Shown here piece by piece: positions 25,489 through 36,218 of a stretch of DNA of 64,000 nucleotides. The DNA is from Bacteroidales bacterium UBA5536. Its GTDB lineage: Bacteria > Bacteroidota > Bacteroidia > Bacteroidales > F082. The position numbers and the translations under genes are program-made. The stretch is from NCBI GenBank assembly GCA_002426795.1, contig DINQ01000020.1, positions 71,017 to 135,016 of the forward strand. The letters are read 5' to 3'. The first letter of the stretch is position 1. Each line of letters begins with the position of its first letter. The notes under the pieces were generated by a model that did no database searches, was not told where the DNA came from, and was given only the letters and a program-made list of their open reading frames with translations.

Positions 25489-27957
25489 ATGAAAATCTCA
25501 TATAACTGGCTTAAGAAATACCTTGCGGTTGATTTGCCCGCAGAGCAAGTTGCATTGGCCCTTACTTCCTCAGGCCTTGAGGTGGAAGATACACTCAATT
25601 TCGAATCTGTAAAAGGTTCGCTCAGAGGCATCGTCACCGGACATGTCATCAGTTGCGAGCGCCATCCGAATGCCGACAGGCTGAGCCTGACAAAAGTTGA
25701 TGTAGGTGGCGAAGAACCACTCTCGATTGTTTGTGGTGCGCCAAATGTGGCTGCCGGACAGAAAGTGCTGGTAGCAACCGTCGGGACGACCTTATATTCC
25801 GGAGATAATTCGTTCCAGATCAAAAAAAGCAAGATACGCGGTGAGGTTTCCGAGGGGATGATCTGTGCAGAGGATGAGCTCGGACTGGGTGCATCGCATG
25901 ATGGGATCATGGTTTTGCCTGAATCCACTGCTGTTGGACAAGCAGCAGCGCAGTTGTTTGAGGTGAGTGAAGACAAGGTTTTTGAAATTGGACTCACTCC
26001 GAATCGCTCTGATGCTACTTCTCATATTGGTGTGGCTCGCGATCTGGCTGCCGTTCTCAACTTCAGGGCAGGCGAAAAAAAATACAGCCTGCAATATCCT
26101 TCAGTCGACGATTTTAAAGTGGAAAACCACAACCTAGACATAGATGTTATTGTCGAGGATGCTGAGGCTTGTCCGCGTTACTCCGGACTCACAATCTCAG
26201 GATTACACGTTGGTCCATCGCCTGATTGGCTGCAGAACAGCCTGAAAGCAGTGGGCATCCGTCCCATCAACAATGTGGTCGACGTGACCAATTTTGTCCT
26301 TTTCGAGACAGGTCAGCCATTGCATGCTTTCGATGCCAAAGCCATCAAAGGAGGAAAAGTAATTGTAAAGACAATGCCTGAAGGCACTCCCTTTGTTACG
26401 CTGGATGAGGCAGAACGAAAACTGAGCGCCGGCGATCTGATGATTTGCAATACAGAAGAACCCATGTGCATTGGTGGCGTTTTTGGCGGATTGCACTCTG
26501 GTGTCACAGACCAAACCACCTCTATTTTCCTGGAGAGTGCTTGCTTTGACGCCCGTTCTATCAGGAAAACATCCAAATATCATGGACTGCAAACAGATGC
26601 ATCATTTCGGTTCGAAAGAGGCGCCGATCCAAACATCACGGTTTATGCCCTCAAAAGAGCTGCAATGTTGATGAAAGAAGTGGCCGGTGGCAATATTTCA
26701 TCTGAGATTAAGGATGTATTGGCCAGGCCTGTTGAAGAAGTTAAGGTTGATTTGACATTCGACTATGTAAACAAACTGGCCGGACAACAAATCGAACCAC
26801 AACAGGTTGTGTCCATTTTGACCGATCTTGGTCTTACAGTCACTCGTCAGGATGAAATTTCCGTCAGTGTGACAGTACCAACGTATAAGGTTGATGTTAC
26901 ACGGCCGGCCGATCTTGTAGAAGAAGTTTTACGCGTATATGGATATGACAACATTCACATTCCCGAGAAGCTGAATGCCTCTATCAATGCAGGTGGTGGA
27001 GTTGATCTTGACAAAGTGCAGCATCAGGTTGCCGATATGCTTTCGGCTGCTGGTTATTACGAAATCATGAATAATTCGCTCACCAAATCAGCGTATGTCC
27101 AGCAACATCCTGCTTTTGAGGCTGAGCACAGTGTAAAAATACTTAATCCACTCAGCACCGATTTAGATGTGATGCGCCAGTCTTTGCTTTTTGGCGGCCT
27201 GGAGTCTATCGCGTATAACCAAAACAGAAAGATGTCAAACCTCAGGTTTTACGAATTTGGAAAGGTATATCGCTTAAATCCTGCAGCAAAAGCAACCGCG
27301 GAAAACACACTGGCTCCTTATACTGAATCGACCCACCTCGATCTGTGGATAACAGGAAACAAGCAGGAAGAAAGCTGGAGCAGAGCTGACGTAGAAGTCG
27401 ATTTTTTTGATGTGAAATTCATCGTTGAGGGCATTTTGCACAAACTCGGATTTCAAACCAAACAGTTCGTAATTGGCGAGTCAGAAGATCAGTTTTTTGA
27501 ATTCGGACTCAGTTACCAGTACAATAACATACAGATTGCAGCGGCTGGTCAGCTTAACCCCGCAACTACCAAGCCATTTGATATCAGGAAACCAGTGTTT
27601 TACGCTTCGATCAATTGGACTGAACTCACGAAGCAGTTTTTGCGGCAGAAATTGGCACGTTTTGAAGCGGTCCCAAAGTTTCCGGCAGTTAGGCGCGACC
27701 TTGCACTGCTGATAGATCAAAAAACTAGATTTGAAGAAATTGAAGCCATCGCTTTCAGGGCTGAGCCTGCTTTGTTGCAGTCGATCAACCTTTTTGATGT
27801 TTACGAAGGTGACAAAATTCCTCAGGGAAAGAAATCATACGCTACCAGCTTCATTTTGCTTGATAAAGAGAAAACGCTGACGGACAAAGTGATAGAAAAG
27901 AGTATGCAGAAAATTTTTCAGGCATTACAACAACAGCTTGACGCTACATTGCGTTAG
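25489..27957 (+). CDS. pheT: Phenylalanine-tRNA ligase beta subunit
   Basis: 822 residues, the normal bacterial PheT size. Starts MKISYNWLKKYL, then an EMAPII-like tRNA-binding domain (about 40-150; VISCERHPNADRLSLTKVD, KSKIRGEVSEGMICAEDELG), B3/B4 domain (PINNVVDVTNFVLFETGQPLHAFD), B5 (DYVNKLAGQQI...), core synthetase-like domain and a C-terminal anticodon-binding FDX-ACB domain (AVPKFPAVRRDLALLID). It pairs with PheS, which is not in the window. A TAATTTTG -7 box is at 25384-25391, with TTTG only 12 bp upstream, so promoter assignment is weak. Confidence 0.95.
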   Translation: MKISYNWLKKYLAVDLPAEQVALALTSSGLEVEDTLNFESVKGSLRGIVTGHVISCERHPNADRLSLTKVDVGGEEPLSIVCGAPNVAAGQKVLVATVGTTLYSGDNSFQIKKSKIRGEVSEGMICAEDELGLGASHDGIMVLPESTAVGQAAAQLFEVSEDKVFEIGLTPNRSDATSHIGVARDLAAVLNFRAGEKKYSLQYPSVDDFKVENHNLDIDVIVEDAEACPRYSGLTISGLHVGPSPDWLQNSLKAVGIRPINNVVDVTNFVLFETGQPLHAFDAKAIKGGKVIVKTMPEGTPFVTLDEAERKLSAGDLMICNTEEPMCIGGVFGGLHSGVTDQTTSIFLESACFDARSIRKTSKYHGLQTDASFRFERGADPNITVYALKRAAMLMKEVAGGNISSEIKDVLARPVEEVKVDLTFDYVNKLAGQQIEPQQVVSILTDLGLTVTRQDEISVSVTVPTYKVDVTRPADLVEEVLRVYGYDNIHIPEKLNASINAGGGVDLDKVQHQVADMLSAAGYYEIMNNSLTKSAYVQQHPAFEAEHSVKILNPLSTDLDVMRQSLLFGGLESIAYNQNRKMSNLRFYEFGKVYRLNPAAKATAENTLAPYTESTHLDLWITGNKQEESWSRADVEVDFFDVKFIVEGILHKLGFQTKQFVIGESEDQFFEFGLSYQYNNIQIAAAGQLNPATTKPFDIRKPVFYASINWTELTKQFLRQKLARFEAVPKFPAVRRDLALLIDQKTRFEEIEAIAFRAEPALLQSINLFDVYEGDKIPQGKKSYATSFILLDKEKTLTDKVIEKSMQKIFQALQQQLDATLR

Positions 27958-28014
27958 TTGATAGTTAAACAGCTGAATGTGGTATAATTAAAAGAGAACG
28001 AAACGGAGAACAGC

Positions 28015-29241
28015 ATGGATATTCAAACGATCAAACAACGTTTTGGCATCATTGGGCACGATACCTATCTTGAACGTGCCATTCAGGTAGCTGTGCAGGT
28101 GGCTCCAACCGATCTGACAGTATTGATTACGGGAGAAAGTGGTACGGGAAAGGAAGTTTTTCCGAAAATCATCCACCAGTCCAGCGCTCGCAAGCACGGG
28201 CCATACATTGCCGTAAACTGTGGTGCCATTCCCGAAGGAACGATTGATTCGGAACTTTTCGGCCATGAAAAAGGCTCGTTTACAGGCGCACATGAAGCCC
28301 GAAAAGGCTATTTCGAAGTAGTGGATGGCGGTACCATTTTCCTTGACGAAGTTGCCGAATTGCCCCTTTCAACGCAGGTAAGGTTACTCAGGGTACTCGA
28401 AACCGGTGAGTTTTTCAAGGTTGGTTCATCCAAGGTAATTAAAACAGATGTGCGCGTAGTAGCTGCCACCAATGTCAATATTCCTGAGGCCATCGAAAAA
28501 GGAAAGTTTCGCCAGGATTTATTTTACCGACTTAATACCGTTCCAATCATCATCCCTGCTCTAAGAGAACGAAAAGACGACATACTGATGCTTTTCAAGA
28601 AATTTGCGTCAGATTTTGCCGAAAAATACCGCATGCCGTCACTTCAACTGACTGCCGATGCCGTGCGGATGCTCGAATCATATCGATGGCCCGGAAATAT
28701 CAGGCAACTCAAGAATGTGACAGAGCAGATTTCGATCATAGAAAAGGAAAAGCTGGTTTCGGCAGAGACACTGCGTTTGTATCTCCCGGCTGAATCAAAT
28801 ACTTCTTTGCCAATTCTTTACAAAAGGGAAAAAGAAGACGAGCATTTATCGGAACGCGATATTCTGTATAAGGTGCTGTTCGACATGAAGAAGGATATCC
28901 TCGAGTTGCGTCAAACCATTGCGGCCTTGTCGACGCAAAGCAGCATGGATGAGGAAGAGGTAAAACAAAACAATGCGCAGCTGATTCGTCAGTTCGTCAA
29001 CGAAACTAAAGCGTTTGAGCAGCCTTATCAGGATGTAGAAATACAAAACGCCGATGATGACAACGAGATTCATCCAAGCGAAGTCATTCATGATGATTTG
29101 TCTCTAGAAAAAATTGAAATCGACATGATCAAAAGAGCGCTCGAAAAGTACAAAGGGAAACGGAAAAATGCCGCCAAAGAACTTGGAATCAGTGAAAGAA
29201 CCCTGTACCGGAAAATCAAAGAATACAATATTAATTTGTAA
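28015..29241 (+). CDS. Orphan sigma-54 (RpoN) enhancer-binding protein
   Basis: 408 residues. An AAA+ domain begins almost at once (about 10-245): Walker A GESGTGKE, Walker B GGTIFLDEVAELPLSTQ, the sigma-54 contact loop GSFTGA (consensus GAFTGA), Sensor I VVAATNVN, arginine finger RFRQDLFYRLN and Sensor II WPGNIRQLKN. After a linker with acidic and coiled-coil stretches (about 265-350) comes a Fis-type helix-turn-helix (RKNAAKELGISERTLYRKI). No receiver, PAS or GAF domain is present, so activity must be set by other means. It lies directly before lptE, a position I know from many Bacteroidota; targets are unknown. Confidence 0.92.
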   Translation: MDIQTIKQRFGIIGHDTYLERAIQVAVQVAPTDLTVLITGESGTGKEVFPKIIHQSSARKHGPYIAVNCGAIPEGTIDSELFGHEKGSFTGAHEARKGYFEVVDGGTIFLDEVAELPLSTQVRLLRVLETGEFFKVGSSKVIKTDVRVVAATNVNIPEAIEKGKFRQDLFYRLNTVPIIIPALRERKDDILMLFKKFASDFAEKYRMPSLQLTADAVRMLESYRWPGNIRQLKNVTEQISIIEKEKLVSAETLRLYLPAESNTSLPILYKREKEDEHLSERDILYKVLFDMKKDILELRQTIAALSTQSSMDEEEVKQNNAQLIRQFVNETKAFEQPYQDVEIQNADDDNEIHPSEVIHDDLSLEKIEIDMIKRALEKYKGKRKNAAKELGISERTLYRKIKEYNINL

Positions 29242-29245
29242 TGAT

Positions 29246-29773
29246 ATGAACCAGATTGCCCGTAAAATACTTATTTACAACTCTTTGATAATCATTTTAT
29301 TATCGCTGCTTGTATTTTCGGGATGTGGGATCTATTCTTTCACGGGGGCATCTATCCCGCCCGAAGCCAAAACGGTTTCGGTGCAGTATTTTCCCAATAA
29401 TGCCATGTTGGTCGAACCATTGCTGAGCAACACTTTCACAACGGCATTGCGCGACAGGTTTATGAACCAGACAAGCCTGAATATGGTTGATCAAAACGGA
29501 GATTTAGCTTTCGAGGGTGAGATTTCTGACTATCGCACCTCGCCTGTGGCAATCCAAAGTGACCAGACCGCCGCATTAAACCGATTGACAATTACTGTGA
29601 ATGTTCGTTTTTTTAATAAATTTGACGAGACAAAAAACTTTGAGACCAAGTTTTCGCAATATATCGATTACCCCAGCGAACAAGATTTGAACAGCGTGAA
29701 GGATAATCTGATCACGCAGATTGTGGATAACCTGGTGGAAGATGTTTTTAATAAATCGGTTGTCAACTGGTAA
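29246..29773 (+). CDS. lptE: LptE-like LPS assembly lipoprotein
   Basis: 175 residues. Signal peptide ending FSGC, so Cys27 is the lipid attachment site. The mature part fits Bacteroidota Lpt[44 protein letters not shown] and [17 protein letters not shown]. LptE plugs the LptD barrel that inserts LPS in the outer leaflet. The ATG at 29246 follows the sigma-54 regulator stop by 4 nt, so the two are co-transcribed. Assignment rests on pattern and context; divergence is high in this family. Confidence 0.8.
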   Translation: MNQIARKILIYNSLIIILLSLLVFSGCGIYSFTGASIPPEAKTVSVQYFPNNAMLVEPLLSNTFTTALRDRFMNQTSLNMVDQNGDLAFEGEISDYRTSPVAIQSDQTAALNRLTITVNVRFFNKFDETKNFETKFSQYIDYPSEQDLNSVKDNLITQIVDNLVEDVFNKSVVNW

Positions 29774-29783
29774 CGCATACTCC

Positions 29784-30689
29784 ATGGACAAAGCAACGTT
29801 TATTCATTTTCTGAAGGAGCCCGAACTCATGGATAAAGAATCCGTGAATGGCTTAACGGATCTTGTTGCGCAATTTCCTTACTGCGGCATTGCACAAACC
29901 TTGCTGGCCATGAACATGTTGAAAGAAAACCACATTGTTTACGACAACCAACTCAAACTGGCTGCCAGTATTGTTCCTGATCGGAATTTGCTGAGATTGC
30001 ATATCCGCAAAATTGGCCTGTTGAAAGAAGTATCGGACCTGCCTGACGAATACACCAAAAAGGCCAAAGCGCAGCAAAAACCTCAGGAACCGAAAAAAGA
30101 AGAACAAAAACCAGAAGTTGAACCTACAGCGCCTGTTGCACCAGAACCAGCAATAGTTGAGCCCCAAGCTGAAATGCCTGTCGAGAGCGCTGAACAGGAA
30201 ACTGTAAAAGCAGCCGAACAAATAGTCGTTGAAACAGTTGAAGAGCAATCTGAGCCTGTAAATTTGCCCGAACAGCCGGAACAACCCGAAGCGGAGGAAG
30301 AGTACACTGATGAGGAAAACAACAAACGCCGGTCACTTGAAGAACTTAAAAGAATTGTTGCCGAGCGAATCAGAGAAATTGAAGCCGAGAAAAAGGAGGC
30401 CAAAGTCTCGAAACCAGGTCAGCCGAAGTCGAAAAAAGAAATTATTGAGACATTTATAGCCGAAAATCCCAGTATTTCGCGCCCTAAACCGGAGTTTTAC
30501 AATCCTGTTACTTATGCTGCAAACAGCGTAGTTGACCAGGAAAATATTGTGAGTGAGACACTTGCGAAGATATATTTCAATCAAGGCCATTTTGAAAAGG
30601 CCATTTCAATCTACGAAAAATTAAGTTTGAAATATCCGGAAAAAAGTGCTTACTTTGCAGCCCTCATTGAAGAGGCCAAGAAGAATTAA
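29784..30689 (+). CDS. TPR-containing protein with Pro/Glu-rich linker
   Basis: 301 residues, soluble, no signal peptide. The N-terminal 90 residues form helices ([35 protein letters not shown]), residues about 95-205 are a low-complexity Pro/Glu/Gln/Val linker, then a coiled-coil ([20 protein letters not shown]) and a C-terminal single TPR ([20 protein letters not shown]). It sits between lptE and secG; the same gene occupies that place in many Bacteroidota, but I know of no function. Gaps of 10 bp and 18 bp argue for one operon with both. Confidence 0.75.
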   Translation: MDKATFIHFLKEPELMDKESVNGLTDLVAQFPYCGIAQTLLAMNMLKENHIVYDNQLKLAASIVPDRNLLRLHIRKIGLLKEVSDLPDEYTKKAKAQQKPQEPKKEEQKPEVEPTAPVAPEPAIVEPQAEMPVESAEQETVKAAEQIVVETVEEQSEPVNLPEQPEQPEAEEEYTDEENNKRRSLEELKRIVAERIREIEAEKKEAKVSKPGQPKSKKEIIETFIAENPSISRPKPEFYNPVTYAANSVVDQENIVSETLAKIYFNQGHFEKAISIYEKLSLKYPEKSAYFAALIEEAKKN

Positions 30690-30707
30690 TCGTTAAAAAC
30701 GAAGACA

Positions 30708-31043
30708 ATGTACGTATTTATTTCTATTTTAATCCTGATTATCAGCATTTTATTAGGACTTGTAGTATTGGTGCAAAACTCAAAAGGTGGCGGATTGGCA
30801 TCTAATTTTGCCAGTTCAAATCAATTTATGGGCGTTCGTCAGACTGCCGATTTCCTTGAAAAAGCTACCTGGGTCATGGCAATTGCATTGCTCGTTTTGA
30901 GCCTTGCTGCTACAATGGCAATTCCAAAATACAGCCCAGATGCTGCTCAGTTTGATACCGAATTGCGTGAGCAAATTGACCAGACCACCACACCTGTCGA
31001 TTTCCAAACGCCACCTCCATCAGACGATCAAAACGAAGAGTAA
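30708..31043 (+). CDS. secG: Preprotein translocase subunit SecG
   Basis: 111 residues with two membrane helices (about 2-22 and 55-75) and the SecG signature LVVLVQNSKGGGLASNF between them. A short cytosolic acidic tail (PPPSDDQNEE) follows. SecG is the non-essential partner of SecYE that helps SecA drive export. It ends the sigma-54 regulator-lptE-TPR-secG run, closed by a strong terminator. Confidence 0.93.
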   Translation: MYVFISILILIISILLGLVVLVQNSKGGGLASNFASSNQFMGVRQTADFLEKATWVMAIALLVLSLAATMAIPKYSPDAAQFDTELREQIDQTTTPVDFQTPPPSDDQNEE

Positions 31044-31066
31044 GCGATCAGTAGCTTAAAAAACTT

Positions 31067-31108
31067 TAAAAAAATGTCAGAATGTCACTTCATTCTGACA
31101 TTTTTTTT
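31067..31108 (+). terminator. Rho-independent terminator after secG
   Basis: AATGTCAGAATG (31073-31084), loop TCACTT, CATTCTGACATT (31091-31102) with flanking A and T runs; stem of 12 bp or more. Confidence 0.93.
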
Positions 31109-31147
31109 GTTTCCGGGCTTTGGCACAAAATGTGACAAGGAATGAGC

Positions 31148-31164
31148 ACCTGTATCCTACAGGT
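31148..31164. promoter_or_regulatory. Perfect inverted repeat upstream of groES
   Basis: ACCTGTA-TCC-TACAGGT, 7-bp arms with a 3-nt centre, 37 bp before the groES start. It is not CIRCE (TTAGCACTC-N9-GAGTGCTAA). A TAACTTTA -7-like box lies just downstream at 31179-31186, so the repeat would overlap the -33 position and could be an operator for a heat-shock regulator (inference). Confidence 0.4.
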
Positions 31165-31200
31165 TATGATGATTGATTTAACTTTAAAATACATTTGAAT

Positions 31201-31479
31201 ATGGGAAAATTATCGATTAAGCCATTGGCCGACAGAGTTGTGATTGAACCTGCAATGGCAGAACAAAAAACTGCAAGCGGCATTATTATTCCTGACACAG
31301 CCAAAGAAAAACCACAAAGAGGCACAGTTGTAGCTGTTGGCCCTGGTCTGCCAGACGCACCACTCACTGTGAAAACCGGTGAAACCGTTCTTTATGGTAA
31401 ATATGCCGGAACAGAATTTACCATTGATGGAAAAGATTACCTCATCATGCGCGAATCAGATCTTATCGCAATCATCTAA
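31201..31479 (+). CDS. groES: Co-chaperonin GroES
   Basis: 92 residues. Typical sequence: [40 protein letters not shown], the mobile-loop region and [15 protein letters not shown] at the end. GroES caps the GroEL cavity. The gene starts 158 bp after the secG stop and runs into groEL 32 bp later. ATG 31201 chosen. See the inverted repeat at 31148-31164 for possible control. Confidence 0.97.
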   Translation: MGKLSIKPLADRVVIEPAMAEQKTASGIIIPDTAKEKPQRGTVVAVGPGLPDAPLTVKTGETVLYGKYAGTEFTIDGKDYLIMRESDLIAII

Positions 31480-31493
31480 AAATTAGAAATTAA

Positions 31494-33149
<1,656 letters not shown>

Positions 33150-33170
33150 TCGTTTGACAATAAATTATTT

Positions 33171-33207
33171 AAAAAACCGTTTCTCTCGTGGAGGAACGGT
33201 TTTTTTA
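33171..33207 (+). terminator. Rho-independent terminator after groEL
   Basis: AAAACCGTT (33174-33182) pairs with AACGGTTTT (33195-33203), continued by Ts to 33207; loop of 12 nt. Confidence 0.85.
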
Positions 33208-33298
33208 TTGAAACTAACTCCATGAGGTAAAAAACAGGCACTCCAACCGAAAATTAAGTATTTTTGTGAGAGACCAGTCAACGCCAAATCAGGACCAA

Positions 33299-33844
33299 AT
33301 GAACAAACTATTTTATCCATGGCTTCTGATGCTGCTCTTTGCAGTAACACCAGGACTAAAAGCCCAACACAAAACTATCCCTTTTGATGCGGAAACACGT
33401 AAAATCAAGTTTCAGCAGGTGATCGAGGAAGAAGGAACCAAGGAAGACCTTTTCAACAGGGTTATTTATTGGCTGAACGACTATTATAAAGATCCCGTTC
33501 GCGTGACCATCGTGCGTGATGCTCCTTCCGGAAAAATCATGGGAAAACATACAATCCGTCTAAAATATACCGATAAAGACGGAACGGAACATGCTGGCCC
33601 AACAGTGATTTATGAATTCACCATTGAGGTACGCGACAATAAATACCGATATACTATTACGGAGTTGCTGATGAAAACGGCATCACGCTTCGAAATTGAA
33701 AAATGGCTCGACAAGGATGATCCTGCATACGACCCGCGTTGGGAGGATTATTTGGATCAGGTAGCAGAATATGTCGACCAGTGGAGTGCTTTTCTCATTG
33801 AGAAAATGAAGCCTGAACCCAAGCCACAAGAAGATATTTGGTAA
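33299..33844 (+). CDS. Secreted DUF4468-like protein
   Basis: 181 residues with signal peptide (MNKLFYPWLLMLLFAV... cut near KAQ). The central part, KIKFQQVIEEEGTKEDLFNRV, YYKDPVRVTIVRDAPSGKIMG and YEFTIEVRDNKYRYTITEL, resembles DUF4468, a TBP-like fold found in exported Bacteroidota proteins. No catalytic motif is visible. A TATTTTTG -7 box is at 33259-33266 without a clear -33. It stands alone between groEL and the mevalonate operon. Confidence 0.7.
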   Translation: MNKLFYPWLLMLLFAVTPGLKAQHKTIPFDAETRKIKFQQVIEEEGTKEDLFNRVIYWLNDYYKDPVRVTIVRDAPSGKIMGKHTIRLKYTDKDGTEHAGPTVIYEFTIEVRDNKYRYTITELLMKTASRFEIEKWLDKDDPAYDPRWEDYLDQVAEYVDQWSAFLIEKMKPEPKPQEDIW

Positions 33845-33863
33845 TAAAGTTTGCAGTGAACAA

Positions 33864-33895
33864 TTTGACAGTTAAACTTTTATTCCGTTACTTTG
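33864..33895 (+). promoter_or_regulatory. Predicted promoter of the mevalonate operon
   Basis: TTTG at 33864-33867 and TTACTTTG at 33888-33895 with a 20-bp spacer; the -7 box differs from TAnnTTTG at one base. The first start codon is 46 nt downstream. Confidence 0.45.
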
Positions 33896-33940
33896 TTCAT
33901 TAGTTGTGACGCAGACAATCAATGACACAATGGCCGAACA

Positions 33941-35269
33941 ATGACTAGAAAACGTGATATTATTATTAAAGGGTTTTCGAAACTCCTTAAGGAAGAAAAA
34001 CTTAAGCTTGTTGCCGAATATTTTGAAAACCCTGGTGAGGTAGTTAGTTTGCTGAAAAGCTTTTGGCATATCGACGAATCTCAACAAAAACTTTTCGATG
34101 AGTTTTCTGAAAATACCATCACCAATTTCTACATTCCATACGGCATTTCGCCCAATGTTATCATCAACGGCCACAATTATCTCGTTCCCATGGTAATTGA
34201 GGAAAGTTCAGTAGTGGCAGCCGCCTCTGCTGCAGCGAAATTCTGGAGCGAAAGAGGTGGTTTTCATGCAGAAATAATTGATACTAAAAAAATTGGACAG
34301 GTGCATTTTTCCTGGTCGGGAAACACCATTACCTTGTTCAACCTCATGCCCACACTCAAAGAACGATTGATTGAATCGGTGAAGCATATTACCGCCAACA
34401 TGGAAAAACGCGGAGGTGGAATCGTTGATATTGAGCTGATTGACATGACTGCTGAGATAGACAACTATTATCAGCTGATGGTTAAATTTGACACACGTGA
34501 CTCGATGGGCGCCAATTTCATCAATTCGGTGCTAGAAGAATTTGGTCAGACTTTGCGTGCTTTTATGAACGAGCAGGTACAACTTTCGGCCGAAGAGCGT
34601 CAGGTTGAAATTATCATGGCTATCTTGTCAAATTACACCCCCGAATGTACCGTGAAGGTTTGGGTTGAATGCGACTTCGATGCTCTTGAAAACGTTGACG
34701 AGAGCTTGAGTGGCGAAGCCTTTGCACGGAAATTTGAAAAAGCTGTCAATATTGCCCAAGTTGACGTTTATCGTGCAACCACACACAACAAAGGAATTTA
34801 CAATGGAATTGATGCCGTTGCCATTGCTACCGGCAATGACTTCAGGGCTATCGAAGCCGCCGGACATACTTTTGCTGCGCGCAACGGTCGCTACCAGAGT
34901 TTATCTAAAGTGGAAATTGAAGAAAATCGTTTCAGGTTTATACTTGAAGTTCCCCTTGCAATGGGTACCGTTGGCGGACTGACCAGCTTGCATCCCTTGG
35001 CTAAACAATCGCTCGAGATGCTTGGAAACCCAAGCGCTCCTGAGCTGATGTCCATTGCTGCGGTAATGGGGTTGGCCAACAACTTTGCAGCAGTTAAATC
35101 GCTTACAACCAAAGGAATTCAGGCCGGACATATGAAGATGCATCTCTTCAATATTCTCAACCATTTCAAAGCCAGCGAAGCCGAGAAATCAGCGGCAGTC
35201 GAACATTTTAAGGACCAAAAAGTGTCTTTCTCGAGTGTTGGGCAATACATCGCTTCATTGAGGAAATAA
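33941..35269 (+). CDS. mvaA: Hydroxymethylglutaryl-CoA reductase, class II type
   Basis: 442 residues. Reduces HMG-CoA to mevalonate (or the reverse, in degradative users). The catalytic Glu is in MVIEESSVVAAASAA (about 87), catalytic Lys in THNKGIYNGIDAVAIATGN, the Asp in the same block, DSMGANFIN binds cofactor, and the mobile C-terminal His is in AGHMKMH. The length of about 430 and the missing membrane domain match class II enzymes. Although many annotations call this type degradative, the four following genes are the rest of a biosynthetic mevalonate pathway, so forward use is likely. Two bp separate it from the next gene. Confidence 0.92.
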   Translation: MTRKRDIIIKGFSKLLKEEKLKLVAEYFENPGEVVSLLKSFWHIDESQQKLFDEFSENTITNFYIPYGISPNVIINGHNYLVPMVIEESSVVAAASAAAKFWSERGGFHAEIIDTKKIGQVHFSWSGNTITLFNLMPTLKERLIESVKHITANMEKRGGGIVDIELIDMTAEIDNYYQLMVKFDTRDSMGANFINSVLEEFGQTLRAFMNEQVQLSAEERQVEIIMAILSNYTPECTVKVWVECDFDALENVDESLSGEAFARKFEKAVNIAQVDVYRATTHNKGIYNGIDAVAIATGNDFRAIEAAGHTFAARNGRYQSLSKVEIEENRFRFILEVPLAMGTVGGLTSLHPLAKQSLEMLGNPSAPELMSIAAVMGLANNFAAVKSLTTKGIQAGHMKMHLFNILNHFKASEAEKSAAVEHFKDQKVSFSSVGQYIASLRK

Positions 35270-35270
35270 A

Positions 35271-36218
35271 GTGCAGCAAACACTCTTATTTAAGGCTAAT
35301 GGAAAACTGCTGATCACTGGCGAGTATTTGGTTCTACGCGGTGCCAGGGCGCTTGCTCTTCCTGTAAAATTGGGGCAATCGCTACAGATTAATGAATTTC
35401 CTGACGACCAACCACAGATCATCTGGCTGGCAAAAGCACCTGGCAGGGATTGGTTCAGGGCACATTTTTCGCTTCCGGATTTGGATATTACTGCCACGGA
35501 TGACAAAAAGAAAGCTGCGAAGCTCCAGCTGATACTCCAGACACTAAACCTGCTTGCACCAGGACACTTCCAGTCAGAAAAAAAATACATAATCGAAACC
35601 CAGCTCGATTTTGAACCCGAATGGGGTTTTGGAAGCAGTTCAACGCTCATCGCTAATCTGGCAAGCTGGGCCAAAATCAATCCGTATACCTTGCTGCAGC
35701 TTTCTATTGGCGGCTCAGGATATGATGTAGCATGCGCATTTGCTGAAAATCCTATTGTATATCAACTGGATAAGCTTAGGCCATCTATTGAAGAAGTGGC
35801 TTTTCGGCCAACTTATAGGGATAAAATGTTTTTTGTTTATCTGGGTAAGAAACAGGATTCTGCTATTAGTGTTCAGGCTTTCAAAGATATGTCTGACGAC
35901 AACAATCTGGCCGATTCTATTCAACAAATCAACGACATCACCGAGAATTTGGTTTCGACCAACAGCTTCGAATATGGCTGCAAACTGATCGAAAAACACG
36001 AGCAACTGATTGCTGCAATACTTGGAAAAGAACCGGTTAAAATGCAATTTCCGGATTTCAGCGGAACCATAAAATCACTTGGAGCCTGGGGAGGTGATTT
36101 CATCCTGGCCATGAGTGAATGGCCTGAAAGAGAAGTGAAAGATTACTTTGCAGCCAAGGGCTTAAAAACATTTTTTACCTTTGATCAACTGATAAAAATC
36201 AAATCCTTTGAAAAATAA
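35271..36218 (+). CDS. GYDIA-type GHMP kinase
   Basis: 315 residues. GHMP kinase fold: N-terminal KANGKLLITGEYLVLRGARA, the phosphate-loop motif EWGFGSSSTLIANLASWA (motif 2), the signature GGSGYDVACAFA for which the family is named (here GYDVA), and a C-terminal GAWGGDFILAMS as motif 3. In Bacteroidota this family occurs beside mevalonate genes; its activity is, as far as I know, not established, and it is the only candidate here for the phosphomevalonate kinase step. Start codon is GTG at 35271 with no usable ATG nearby. It overlaps the next gene by 11 bp. Confidence 0.85.
   Translation: MQQTLLFKANGKLLITGEYLVLRGARALALPVKLGQSLQINEFPDDQPQIIWLAKAPGRDWFRAHFSLPDLDITATDDKKKAAKLQLILQTLNLLAPGHFQSEKKYIIETQLDFEPEWGFGSSSTLIANLASWAKINPYTLLQLSIGGSGYDVACAFAENPIVYQLDKLRPSIEEVAFRPTYRDKMFFVYLGKKQDSAISVQAFKDMSDDNNLADSIQQINDITENLVSTNSFEYGCKLIEKHEQLIAAILGKEPVKMQFPDFSGTIKSLGAWGGDFILAMSEWPEREVKDYFAAKGLKTFFTFDQLIKIKSFEK

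Noticed and set aside
31119..31146. TTTG at 31119-31122 as the groES -33 box
   Set aside because: No TAnnTTTG-like sequence occurs 17-23 bp downstream; the TAACTTTA at 31179 is a better -7 candidate.
31044..31200. CIRCE/HrcA element before groESL
   Set aside because: Neither TTAGCACTC nor GAGTGCTAA occurs; a different inverted repeat is present and reported.
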